From the NCBI GenBank assembly GCA_035715725.1, contig DASTKT010000129.1, positions 1 to 25,143 of the forward strand: DNA of 25,143 nt. The letters are read 5' to 3'. Source of the DNA: JADGGV01 sp035715725 (GTDB taxonomy: Bacteria; Gemmatimonadota; Gemmatimonadetes; Longimicrobiales; RSA9). Under the pieces are notes generated by a model that worked only from the letters and a program-made list of their open reading frames with translations, did not search any database and was not told the DNA's origin. A program made the translations under genes and the position numbers. Positions 7,128 to 14,788 of the stretch are shown one piece after another (the stretch's first letter is position 1; every line of letters begins with the position of its first letter).

Positions 7128-7922
7128 TCACCCTTCCGTCGCCTTCCAGAGCCGGTCGGCGAAGCGCCGGCTGAGCTTCAGCTTCGTGCCATCCCTCAGC
7201 TCGACGACGAAGTCGCCGGCGAACCACGGGCGCACCTCCTTGATGAAGTCGGTGCGCACGAGCGTCGTGCGGTGCGTGCGGAGGAAGAGGTCCGGGTCGA
7301 GCCGGCTCTCCAGGTGGGCGAGCGTCTCGCGGATGAGGTAGCTCCCCGAGGCGGTGTGGATCTGGAGATAGTTGCCCGCCGTCTTGATCCAGTTGATCTC
7401 GGTGACCGGCAGGTAGAAGATGCCGCCGCGCTGCTTGATGAGCACGCGTCGCAGGTAGCGGCGCGAGGCGCCGTCGAGCAGCTTGCCGAGCTCCGCGTGC
7501 GAGCCGACCAGCGTCTGCAACAGCTCCTCGAGCCGGGCCGGACCCGGGCGCTGCCGGTCCGAGAGCTGGGAGCGCGCGTGCTGGAGCGCGGCGTCGAGCC
7601 GCTCCGGCGTGAACGGCTTGAGCAGGTAGTCGATGGCGTGCACCTCGAACGCCCGGACGGCGTACGGGTCGTACGCGGTGACGAAGACGACGACCGGCAC
7701 CGCGTCCGGGCCGAGGGCGTGCAGCACCTCGAAGCCGTCCAGCTCCGGCATCTGCACGTCCAGGAACAGGACGTCCGGCCGCAGCGCGCGCACCGCCTCG
7801 AGCGCCGCCTCGCCGGTCGCGCAGCTCGCGACGACGTCCACGTCGGCGTGCTTCTGCAGCAGCCGCTGGAGCCGCGTGCGGGCGATCGGCTCGTCGTCCA
7901 CCACGATGGTCCGGAACGTCAT
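7128..7922 (-). CDS. LytTR-type response regulator
   Basis: A 264-residue response regulator of the LytR/AlgR type. The receiver covers about residues 1-120: D9/D10 in VVDDEP, phospho-acceptor D55 (LFLDVQMP), T82 and K102 (LLKPF). A short linker leads to a LytTR DNA-binding domain (about 155-260) with INWIKTAGNYLQIHT, the conserved FLRTHRTTLVR helix and KLSRRF. Such regulators bind direct repeats and are normally paired with a LytS-type kinase encoded immediately upstream. Here only the tail of such a kinase remains (8215-8404), so this regulator looks orphaned. The ATG at 7922 is chosen because the family starts there and GGAGG lies just before it. The same frame stays open for about 480 bases further upstream through the kinase remnant, so an unusually long form cannot be excluded. 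Its 3' end converges on the L,D-transpeptidase gene. Confidence 0.87.
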   Translation of the reverse strand: MTFRTIVVDDEPIARTRLQRLLQKHADVDVVASCATGEAALEAVRALRPDVLFLDVQMPELDGFEVLHALGPDAVPVVVFVTAYDPYAVRAFEVHAIDYLLKPFTPERLDAALQHARSQLSDRQRPGPARLEELLQTLVGSHAELGKLLDGASRRYLRRVLIKQRGGIFYLPVTEINWIKTAGNYLQIHTASGSYLIRETLAHLESRLDPDLFLRTHRTTLVRTDFIKEVRPWFAGDFVVELRDGTKLKLSRRFADRLWKATEG

Positions 7923-8214
7923 CGCCTCCGAGGGGTTCGCTCCGCGCTCGCGCCGGAGCCCGGCACGGCCGGGCATCTCCGCCGGTGCCGCGTCGACCTG
8001 CGCGGCCGGCCCGGCGCTCACCGCCGCGGCCCCCTGCCTCGCGCGACCTGTCCCTGCTGCCATTGGCGCATCCGCTCCTGTGCCGGGTGCCGCCCCGCCC
8101 GCGCCGATCGAAGTCGCGCGCCGGGGAGGTGATGCTACGGTACGACGACGCGTCGCCGGGCGCGCAGCGGGCGGGGACCGAACGCCGCGGAACGGGACGA
8201 GCGGCCAGGAATCA
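7923..8214. other. Spacer between LytTR regulator and kinase remnant
   Basis: About 290 bp with no recognisable domain on either strand. In the regulator's frame it is open but translates to a low-complexity Ala/Pro/Arg/Gly-rich stretch. It may be former intergenic DNA, or the tail of the degraded kinase. A TGA at 8214-8212 in another minus frame would be a plausible original kinase stop after a one-base shift. No promoter or hairpin stands out. Confidence 0.45.
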
Positions 8215-8404
8215 GGGGCGGACGCCCGGGCTCCGGCCAGCGCCTCGTGCTCGGGCGTCGCCTCGGCCCGCTCGGCGCGGCGGCAGGGGATCACGACCGT
8301 CGCGGCGACGCCGCCCTCGGCCAGCGCCCGCACCTCGAAGCCGTGCTCGGCGCCGTAGAGGCGCTCGAGCCGGGCGCGCGTGTTCCGGAGGCCGACGCCG
8401 CCGC
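8215..8404 (-). pseudogene. C-terminal remnant of a LytS-type histidine kinase
   Basis: Reading the minus strand from about 8404 gives GGVGLRNTRARLERLYG, then about 15 residues on VAATVVIPCRR. This is the G2 box and closing strand of the ATPase domain of LytS/His_kinase-family sensors. Everything expected before it is missing: membrane part, H-box, N-box and G1 box. Upstream bases (8405 onward) are the leader of the small + strand gene and read as unrelated residues. The piece lies exactly where the partner kinase of the LytTR regulator is normally found and shares its frame without a stop. A deletion or rearrangement with its edge near 8404 is the simplest explanation; a misassembly would look the same. 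Confidence 0.65.
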
Positions 8405-8463
8405 ATCGGCGCTTTCTTTGCGTCGGGGGCGGGCGTGGACTCGGCCTTCACCCGGGAGGAGAC

Positions 8464-8580
8464 ATGGCGGACATCAACGTCGAACCGAAAACCGGCGGTG
8501 GCTCGAAGTGGCTCTGGATCGTGATCGCGATCGTGATCATCGCGGCGATCCTGTACTACGTCCTGGGCACGCGCGCCTGA
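8464..8580 (+). CDS. 38-residue single-pass membrane protein
   Basis: A very small protein with a polar N-terminus (MADINVEPKTGGGS) followed by one strongly hydrophobic helix (KWLWIVIAIVIIAAILYYVL) and a short GTRA tail. The start is convincing: GGGAGGA ends three bases before the ATG, and the codons match the gene-like base pattern. The topology is probably N-in or N-out single pass; no enzymatic motif is possible at this size. Small proteins of this layout occur widely as uncharacterised membrane peptides, sometimes near stress or envelope genes. Its last 25 bases overlap the end of the oppositely oriented glycosyltransferase gene (8556-9728). It begins about 60 bp from the break in the LytS remnant. 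Function unknown. Confidence 0.7.
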   Translation: MADINVEPKTGGGSKWLWIVIAIVIIAAILYYVLGTRA

Positions 8581-9728
8581 GGCTGCGGCGGGCGCCGCGG
8601 CGGGTCCGAGCGGCGCCCGCGCCCACCGGCCAGCTCCTCGTACAGCTCGAGCACGCGCCCGGCGGTCCGGTCGGCGTCGTCGGCGCGGGCGCGGGCCTGC
8701 GCCGCGTGCGCCAGGCGCAGGCGGCGCTCCTCGTCGCGGAGCAGCGCCTCGGCCGCGCCGGCGAGCGCGGCGTCGTCGCCGACGGGGACCGCGGCGGCGG
8801 CGTCCGGCGCCCAGTCGGCCAGGTGGCCGACGGCCGTGCCCACGGTCGGCACGCCGGCCACGGCGGCCTCGAGCAGCGCGATCGGGTCGGCCTCGTGCCG
8901 GGACGAGACCACGAGCAGGTCCGCGGCCTCGACGAGCGGCCGGAGCGCGGCGTGCGGGAGGAAGCCGTGGAACGCGACGACGTCGCCGCCGAGCCGCAGT
9001 GCCGCCGCCTCCCGCTGCACCACCCCGCCCAGCGTGTCCTCTCCCACGATGTCGAGCCGGAACGAAACCCCCGCGTCGCGCAGCCGCGCGGCGGCGCGCA
9101 GCAGCGTGCCCTGGTCCTTGACCCGGTTCAGGCTGCCGACGTGCAGCAGCCGGGCGGGCGCGCCGGGGACGCGGGCGCGCGGCGGGAGGAGCGGCCAGCG
9201 GTCGAGCGCGACGCCGTAGACGAGCCGCTCCGCGGCGATGCCGAGCGCGCGCGCCTGGCCGAGCAGGTACGCGCTCGGCACGGTGACGCGGTCCGCGCCG
9301 GCGAGCGCGAGGCGGAGCCAGGCGCGGCCGCGGCGGCGGACGCGGACGCCGTAGCCGATGTCGGGGAGCGCGGCGAGATCGCCGCCGGTGAGGTGCAGCA
9401 GCACGGGCGCGCCGAGGAGCGCGCCGGCGGCGGCGCCCACGACGCCGGCCGGCGCGGCCCAGACCGCGTGGAGCACGTCGAAGCGCGCGCTGCGGTGCTC
9501 GGCGGCGAGCGCGGCGAGCATGCGCGCCCGGCGCGGCCGCGCGCCGGCGTTGTGCACGTGCGCGCCGAGCAGCTCCCAGCTCGCGGGCCGCTCCTCCTGC
9601 GCCGCGGCGTAGACGTGCAGCTCGTGCCCGGCCGACGTCAGTCGCTCGATCAGCCAGAGCAGGCACGGGATCACGCGCTCCGTGCCGCTCCGGTCCACGC
9701 CGCCGGGGACGAGCAGCGCCACCTTCAC
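8556..9728 (-). CDS. Glycosyltransferase, GT4 type (last gene of the operon)
   Basis: A 390-residue cytoplasmic GT-B glycosyltransferase that should add one sugar to the lipid-linked repeat unit. The N-terminal half begins with VALLVPGGVDRSGTERV, a Gly-rich acceptor-side loop. The C-terminal half has the GT4 donor-site landmarks: LLHVGSLNRVKDQ, FHGFLPHAAL and SSRHEADPIALLEAAVAGVPTV, which carries the paired glutamates of the EX7E motif. The GTG start overlaps the stop of the preceding gene by four bases (GTGA), so translation is coupled. The 3' end runs 25 bases into the convergent small membrane-protein gene, which gives the protein a basic, proline-rich tail (about the last 20 residues) outside the catalytic fold. 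The donor sugar and linkage cannot be deduced. Confidence 0.85.
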   Translation of the reverse strand: MKVALLVPGGVDRSGTERVIPCLLWLIERLTSAGHELHVYAAAQEERPASWELLGAHVHNAGARPRRARMLAALAAEHRSARFDVLHAVWAAPAGVVGAAAGALLGAPVLLHLTGGDLAALPDIGYGVRVRRRGRAWLRLALAGADRVTVPSAYLLGQARALGIAAERLVYGVALDRWPLLPPRARVPGAPARLLHVGSLNRVKDQGTLLRAAARLRDAGVSFRLDIVGEDTLGGVVQREAAALRLGGDVVAFHGFLPHAALRPLVEAADLLVVSSRHEADPIALLEAAVAGVPTVGTAVGHLADWAPDAAAAVPVGDDAALAGAAEALLRDEERRLRLAHAAQARARADDADRTAGRVLELYEELAGGRGRRSDPPRRPPQPQARVPRT

Positions 9729-10861
9729 GCATCCCTCCGCACCGAGGCGTAGGCGCCCGCGAGCTTGCGGCCGACGGCGTCGAAGGAGAGCTCGAGCTCG
9801 AAGTGCTTCCGCGCGCTTCGCCGCAGCGAGGCGCGGTCCCGCCCCGTCGAGGCGACGATGGCGTCCGCCAGCGCCGCCGCGTCGCCGCGCGGGAAGAGCG
9901 CGCCCACGGCGCCGCGGCCGGTGAGCGCGCGGTGCGCCGGGATGTCGCTCACGATCGGCGTGGCGCCGCACGCGAGCGCCTCGATCACCGCGTACGGACA
10001 GCCCTCGCGGTGGCTGGCCAGGAGCAGGAAGTCGGCGGCGCGGGCCAGGCTCTCGACGGTGGCGTGGGAGACGCGGCCGAGCAGGTGGACGCGCTCGGCG
10101 AGCGCCGGCTCCGCGTCCAGGCGCGCGCGCACCCTGGGGAGGAGCGGCGCATCGCCGAACGCGCACCAGAGCTGCGGGTCGCGGAGGCGCGGCCGCGCGC
10201 GAGAGAGGGCGTCCAGCACGGTGAGCGGGTCCTTGTTCGCGTCCAGCCGGCCGACCCAGAGGAGCGCCGGATCGCCGTGCACGCCCGTGGCGGCGCGGGC
10301 CGCGGCGCGGCTTCCGGGGGTGAAGCGCGTCGAGGACTCCGGCACCTCGAAGATGGCGACGTCGCCCGGGAGCACGCCGGCCTCGACGAACGGCCGGGCC
10401 TGCTCCCGCGCCGCGAAGCAGGCGCCGGACGCGGAGGCGAGCCCCCAGGCGTGCAGCCGCTGGCGGCGCGCCGGCGGGACGTCGCCGTGGTCCTGGAAGA
10501 GCAGCGCGGCGCGGGGGAGCACGGCGGCGAGCGCGCGGGCGTGCAGCGGGAACGCCAGCCCGTTCAGGTGCACGACGTCCGGGCGCAGCGTGGCGGCGCG
10601 GCGCGCCAGGCGGAACGGGACCACGCCCGCGGCGCCGCGGGTGCCGGGAGCGCGCAGCACGCCCGGCTCGGCGACGAAGTGGCAGCGGATGCCGTCGCGG
10701 GTGACGACCTCGTCGCGGTGGCCGGCCTGGAGGATCTCGACCTGCACGCCGGCGCCGGCCGCCGCGCGCGCCACGTCGAGCAGCGTGGGCCACGCGTCGA
10801 GCAGCGCGTCGGCGGGACGGCGCTCCCGGTCCAGCTCGCAGCCGACCTGGAGGACGCGCAC
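9725..10861 (-). CDS. Glycosyltransferase, GT4 type
   Basis: A 378-residue GT-B glycosyltransferase. The N-terminal domain contains VLQVGCELD and the PDVVHLNGL strand; the donor-binding domain contains ALLWVGRLDANKDPLTVLDAL, VHLLGRVSH and ASHREGCPYAVIEALACGATPIVSD with the EX7E pair. This is the classic GT4 pattern of retaining transferases using nucleotide sugars. The GTG start lies two bases after the stop of the upstream operon gene, and its own stop overlaps the next start (GTGA), so it is in the middle of a coupled chain. No membrane segment is visible. It probably extends the exopolysaccharide repeat unit on the inner face of the cytoplasmic membrane; its substrate is unknown. Confidence 0.86.
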   Translation of the reverse strand: MRVLQVGCELDRERRPADALLDAWPTLLDVARAAAGAGVQVEILQAGHRDEVVTRDGIRCHFVAEPGVLRAPGTRGAAGVVPFRLARRAATLRPDVVHLNGLAFPLHARALAAVLPRAALLFQDHGDVPPARRQRLHAWGLASASGACFAAREQARPFVEAGVLPGDVAIFEVPESSTRFTPGSRAAARAATGVHGDPALLWVGRLDANKDPLTVLDALSRARPRLRDPQLWCAFGDAPLLPRVRARLDAEPALAERVHLLGRVSHATVESLARAADFLLLASHREGCPYAVIEALACGATPIVSDIPAHRALTGRGAVGALFPRGDAAALADAIVASTGRDRASLRRSARKHFELELSFDAVGRKLAGAYASVRRDA

Positions 10862-10863
10862 CG

Positions 10864-12063
10864 TCAGGCGCTCCGCGCGTGGGTGCCGGAAGGGCCGGGG
10901 CGGGTCTCGGCCGCGGCCGGTCGGGCTTCCACCGGCACCGGAGGGGACGCGGCGAGCGCCGGGCGGGCGGCGGTCGTCCCGAGCAGCCTCTCGATCTCGC
11001 GCGACAGCCCCTCGTGGAAGCGCGGCGTCGCGAAGCGCTCGGCGCTCGCGCGGCACGCCGCCTCACGCGGCGGCGCGGCCTCGAGCCGGCGCATCGCGGC
11101 CGCCCGCGCCTCCGGGCTGGGCTCGGCGAAGAAGACGCCGGTGGGCTCGGGGGCGGCGGCCACCGTCTCGAGCGCGCCGCCGGCGGCCCGCGCGACGACC
11201 GGCGCGCCCGCGGCCTGCGCCTCGACGGCGGCGATGCCGAAGTCCTCGACGCCCGGGAAGAGGAAGGCGCGGCAGCGGGCGTAGAGGTCGGCCACGTCGT
11301 CGTCGGAGACGCGGCCGAGGAACGTCACGCCGGGTCCGGCGAGGGCGCGCAGTCGCGGCAGCTCGGGCCCGTCCCCGGCCACGACGAGGCGGCGGCCGGC
11401 GAGCGCCGCGGCGCGGATGGCCAGCTCGACCCGCTTGTACGGGACGAGTGCGCCGAGCACCAGGTAGAAGTCCTCCGGCGCGCGGGGGCGGCGGAAGCGC
11501 TCGACGGCCACGGGCGGGTGGACGACGGCGGCGTCGCGCCCCCAGCAGCGGCGGATGCGGCCGCGCACGTGCGCGGAGTTGGCGACGAACGCGTCCACGC
11601 GCCCCACCGTGGCGGCGTCCCAGCGGCGGAGCGCGGCGGCGGCGGGCACGGCCAGCGTCCGGGCCAGCCGGCCGGCGGCGCCCGGCGGAAGGTAGGCGTC
11701 GAGCTGGTCCCAGGCGTAGCGCATGGGCGTGTGGCAGTAGCACAGGTGCGGCGCGCCGCGGGGCCGCACGGCCTTGGCCACGCAGTGGCTGCTGGAGAGG
11801 ACCAGGTCGAAGCCGCGCGGGTCGAGCGCCTCGACCGCCAGCGGGAAGAGCGGCAGCCAGCGCCGGTAGCGCCGGCGGACGAACGTCGCGCGCTGCAGCG
11901 GCGAGGTGTGGATCGGCCGCGCCTCGATGCGCGGCGAGACCGACCCGGGCACGTGCAGCAGCGCGAAGATCTCGGCGTCGGGGAAGAGGTCGAGCATCGC
12001 CTCGAGCACGCGCTCGCCGCCGCGCATCCCGGTCAGCCAGTCGTGCACGATGGCGACGCGCAT
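10864..12063 (-). CDS. Glycosyltransferase, GT4 WbaZ-like
   Basis: A 399-residue GT4 transferase. Its N-terminus, VAIVHDWLTGMRGGERVLEA followed by FPDAEIFALLH and later HLCYCHTPMRYAWD, matches the WbaZ-like group, whose prototypes transfer mannose to lipid-linked O-antigen units. The donor half has YLVLGALVPYKRVELAI, VTFLGRVSDDDV and FPGVEDFGIAAVEAQAAGAPVVA with the EX7E glutamates. Mannose is therefore a reasonable but unproven guess for the donor. The ATG start shares one base with the stop of the upstream gene (TGATG). The tail (about residues 370-399) is Ala/Pro-rich and outside the fold. The preceding gene's product is also mannosyltransferase-like, as in several mannose-rich capsules. 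Confidence 0.85.
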   Translation of the reverse strand: MRVAIVHDWLTGMRGGERVLEAMLDLFPDAEIFALLHVPGSVSPRIEARPIHTSPLQRATFVRRRYRRWLPLFPLAVEALDPRGFDLVLSSSHCVAKAVRPRGAPHLCYCHTPMRYAWDQLDAYLPPGAAGRLARTLAVPAAAALRRWDAATVGRVDAFVANSAHVRGRIRRCWGRDAAVVHPPVAVERFRRPRAPEDFYLVLGALVPYKRVELAIRAAALAGRRLVVAGDGPELPRLRALAGPGVTFLGRVSDDDVADLYARCRAFLFPGVEDFGIAAVEAQAAGAPVVARAAGGALETVAAAPEPTGVFFAEPSPEARAAAMRRLEAAPPREAACRASAERFATPRFHEGLSREIERLLGTTAARPALAASPPVPVEARPAAAETRPGPSGTHARSA

Positions 12064-13235
12064 CACGGCCTCCCGCCCCGTTCGGCGGCGGCGGCGTGGC
12101 ACGCCGAGATCACCTGCGCCGCGGCGGTGTCCCAGCGGAAGCGCCCCGGCAGCCCGCGGCCGAGGGCCAGCGTCGCGTCCCGCGCGGGGCCGCCGGCCAC
12201 CAGCTCCGCCAGCGTGCGCGCCCAGAGCGCGGCGTCCAGCGGCAGCACCGGTAGCCACCGGCCGAGCACCTCGCGCGCGGCGGCGTAGTCCGCGGCCACC
12301 GCCGGCGTGCCGCACGCCAGCGCCTCCAGCGGCGGCCGGCCGAACCCCTCGGCCAGCGACGGGAAGCAGAGCGCAGACGCGGCGGTGTAGAGGGCGTGCA
12401 GCTCGTCGTCGGGGACGCGGCCGAGCAGGAGCGCGCCGCCGGCGGCCCGATCGAGGTGAGCCGGCGCGGCGGGCGGCCTCGGCTCCGGGCCCGGCGGCGG
12501 GTAGATGCGCGCGAACGGGGCGTCCCCGCGCGCCGCCGCCGGGTGTACGCGCGGGGCCGAGCCGCCGACCACGACCAGTGGCGGCGGCGCTCCGCCGGCC
12601 GCGCGCCAGCATTCGCGAACCGTCTCGAGAAAGCCGAGGTTCTTGCGCGGGTCGCCGGCGCCGACCGCGAGGAGGAAGCGCTCGGGGAGCGCGTAGCGCG
12701 CGCGGACCCGGGCCACCGCGCCGGCGGGCGCGGGAGCGTCGAACGGCTCCAGCCCCTGCGTCACGACGAACAGGCGCCGGGGCGCGACGCCGAGCCGGCG
12801 CTTCACCTCCTCGGCCGCCCAGTCGGAGACCGCGAGCACCGCGCCGGCCCGCGGCGCGGAGCGGCGCAGCACGGCGCCGCGCCAGAGGCGGAAGCGCCGG
12901 CCGAACCACTCGGGGTTCGACAGCGGGAGCAGGTCGTGGATGGCCAGCACGTGGCCCGCCGCGGAGAGCGGCGCGGTGCCGGCCAGGTGCAGCTCGACGT
13001 CGCAGCGCGCCCGCGCCAGCGCGGCGGGCAGCTCGAGCTGCTCCCAGGCGTGGCCGCGCAGCCGGCCGCGGTGAATCCCGACCCGCGCCGCCACCTCCGA
13101 GGGTGCCTCCGCGCCGGCCGGCAGGAACAGCTCGACCTCCGCCAGCTGCGCGAGCCGCCGCGTGACCTCGACCGCGAAGCGCTGCACGCCCGTCAGCGGC
13201 GCGGCGTAGAAGCGGCCGTTCACCGCGAGCCTCAT
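12063..13235 (-). CDS. Glycosyltransferase, GT4 MtfB/WbpY-like
   Basis: A 390-residue GT4 transferase. The start MRLAVNGRFYAAPLTGVQRF, with AIHDLLPLSNPEWF and VLAVSDWAAEEVKRRLGV, is typical of the mannosyltransferase-like group that includes MtfB and WbpY relatives. The donor domain shows FLLAVGAGDPRKNL, ALLLGRVPDDEL and FPSLAEGFGRPPLEALACGTPAV with the EX7E pair. A Pro/Ala-rich insertion (about residues 245-275) interrupts the donor domain between two strands and is longer than usual. The ATG overlaps the upstream stop by four bases (ATGA), and the gene's own stop shares a base with the next start. Function within the repeat-unit assembly is well supported; sugar identity is inference. Confidence 0.85.
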   Translation of the reverse strand: MRLAVNGRFYAAPLTGVQRFAVEVTRRLAQLAEVELFLPAGAEAPSEVAARVGIHRGRLRGHAWEQLELPAALARARCDVELHLAGTAPLSAAGHVLAIHDLLPLSNPEWFGRRFRLWRGAVLRRSAPRAGAVLAVSDWAAEEVKRRLGVAPRRLFVVTQGLEPFDAPAPAGAVARVRARYALPERFLLAVGAGDPRKNLGFLETVRECWRAAGGAPPPLVVVGGSAPRVHPAAARGDAPFARIYPPPGPEPRPPAAPAHLDRAAGGALLLGRVPDDELHALYTAASALCFPSLAEGFGRPPLEALACGTPAVAADYAAAREVLGRWLPVLPLDAALWARTLAELVAGGPARDATLALGRGLPGRFRWDTAAAQVISACHAAAAERGGRP

Positions 13236-14743
13236 GCGGCCTCCGCTGTTCCCGCACCCGCTCCCGCGCCCTCACCCCCGCCCGTCCCCACCACCGCGGA
13301 CCCGGAGAGCGCCCCGGCGGTCGTCTCCGCGAACCCCAGCCCCAGGACCAGCACCAGCACCTCGCCCGTGCCATGCGCGAACGGCCAGATCCCGCCCGCC
13401 GCGATGCACGCCGTGGCCAGCGACCAGAGCAGCGCGAGCCGCACGTCGCGGGTGGCCGCGTCCACGCCCGGCTCCCGCGCCGCCCGCACGAACGTGCGCA
13501 CCGAGATGGCGAGGAACGCGACGAACGTCAGCACGCCGAGGATCCCGCCTTCGGCCGCCATCTGGATGTAGGCGTTGTGCGGCGTGGCCTGGATGTCCCA
13601 GAGGCGCGGGACCTGGGCGCCGTACTGCTCGACCTGGTCCGCGAAGCCGCCCGGCCCGACGCCGGTGAACGGGTGCTCGACGAACATGCGCACCGCGGCC
13701 AGGAAGAGCGCCGCCCGCTGCTCGACGACCCAGTCGCCGATGGTGCGCCGGACCGTGTCGCGGAGCAGCCCGCCGGAGGCGACGTCCACGATCACGGCCG
13801 CGACCGCGGCGCCGGCGAGCAGCCGCAGCGCGCGGCGCCCTTCGCCGGCCAGCGCGAGCGCCGTGACGCCGAGCGCGGCGGCCACCCAGCTCGCGCGGGA
13901 GAACGTCGCCAGGAGGCCGAGCGCGGTGGCGAGCGCCGCCGCGCCCGACGCCAGCCGGCCGAGCCCGCGCGACGCGCCGAGCCGCTGGAGCGCGAGCGGC
14001 AGCGCGACGGCCAGGAAGAAGCCGAGCCCGTTCGGCTGGCCGAAGCCGAGCGCCGCGCGGTTGAACGGCGTGCCCCAGCGCGGGAAGTCGCCGGGGAGGA
14101 CGCGCACCATCTCGAGCACGGCCAGCGCGCCGCACACGCCCGCGCCGGCGACGAGGGCGTCCACGAGCCGCGCGGCGGCCGCCCGGTCGCGGGCCAGCTC
14201 GTCCGTCGCCGCCACGAGCAGCCCGAGCATGAGCGCGAAGTTCAGCGTCTCGCGCGCGGAGAGCGGCACGTCGGCCGCGAACGCCGCCGCCACGAGCACG
14301 GCCAGGAGCAGCGCGGCCAGCGCACGCCGCGGCAGCGCGCCCGTCCGGATCGGCGTGCGGTCCGCGCCGCGCCGGAGCGCCCACGCCAGCAGCACGCCGG
14401 CCGCCACCGGCGCCACGGCGGCGACGCGCACGTCGCCCGAGTCGTAGACCGCCGGGAGCGGCGCGGCGAGGGCCAGGAGCAGCGTGCCGCCCACCAGCCC
14501 CGCGGCCACGAGCACCACGGCGCCCGCGAGCGCGAGGATCCCGCCCGTGACGGCGAGCGGCGTGCTGTCCGACGCGGAGCCGGCGAGCGCCAGCGTGACG
14601 CCGGCGGCGAGCGCGGTGCAGGCGCCGAGCGCCAGGAGCCCGTCCGCGTCCCACGGCGCCCCCCGAGCCGAGCGGCGGGCGGCGAGGTTGCCGTCCGGCC
14701 CGCCTGCGGGGCCGGGCGCGGAACGCGGCGCGGCGTGGCTCAC
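13232..14743 (-). CDS. O-antigen polymerase/ligase-family membrane protein (Wzy/WaaL type)
   Basis: A 503-residue polytopic inner-membrane protein with about ten or more hydrophobic segments. The key landmark is the periplasmic loop of the Wzy_C/O-antigen ligase superfamily: FNRAALGFGQPNGLGF, then EHPFTGVGPGGF and TPHNAYIQMAAEGGILG. In a Wzx-containing operon this is most likely the polymerase that joins flipped repeat units; a ligase cannot be excluded because the families share this fold. The C-terminal 25 residues are Gly/Ala low complexity. The GTG start at 14743 has an excellent ribosome-binding site (GGAGGT six bases before). That site and the start are a tandem duplicate of the end of the preceding gene (see 14739-14788). 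Its stop overlaps the next ATG (ATGA). Confidence 0.83.
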   Translation of the reverse strand: MSHAAPRSAPGPAGGPDGNLAARRSARGAPWDADGLLALGACTALAAGVTLALAGSASDSTPLAVTGGILALAGAVVLVAAGLVGGTLLLALAAPLPAVYDSGDVRVAAVAPVAAGVLLAWALRRGADRTPIRTGALPRRALAALLLAVLVAAAFAADVPLSARETLNFALMLGLLVAATDELARDRAAAARLVDALVAGAGVCGALAVLEMVRVLPGDFPRWGTPFNRAALGFGQPNGLGFFLAVALPLALQRLGASRGLGRLASGAAALATALGLLATFSRASWVAAALGVTALALAGEGRRALRLLAGAAVAAVIVDVASGGLLRDTVRRTIGDWVVEQRAALFLAAVRMFVEHPFTGVGPGGFADQVEQYGAQVPRLWDIQATPHNAYIQMAAEGGILGVLTFVAFLAISVRTFVRAAREPGVDAATRDVRLALLWSLATACIAAGGIWPFAHGTGEVLVLVLGLGFAETTAGALSGSAVVGTGGGEGAGAGAGTAEAA

Positions 14744-14788
14744 GGCGCCACCTCCCCCGGCGCGGCGCCGCTCACGGCGCCACCTCCC
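14739..14788. repeat. 32-bp tandem duplication at a gene junction
   Basis: The 18-bp word ctcacggcgccacctccc occurs at 14739-14756 and again at 14771-14788, a 32-base period. On the minus strand each copy reads ribosome-binding site, spacer, then GTGA. The upstream copy carries the last codons and TGA of the glycosyltransferase, and the downstream copy carries the start of the polymerase gene. Between the copies a tiny frame (GTG at 14775, 11 codons) ends exactly on the second GTGA. Confidence 0.75.
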
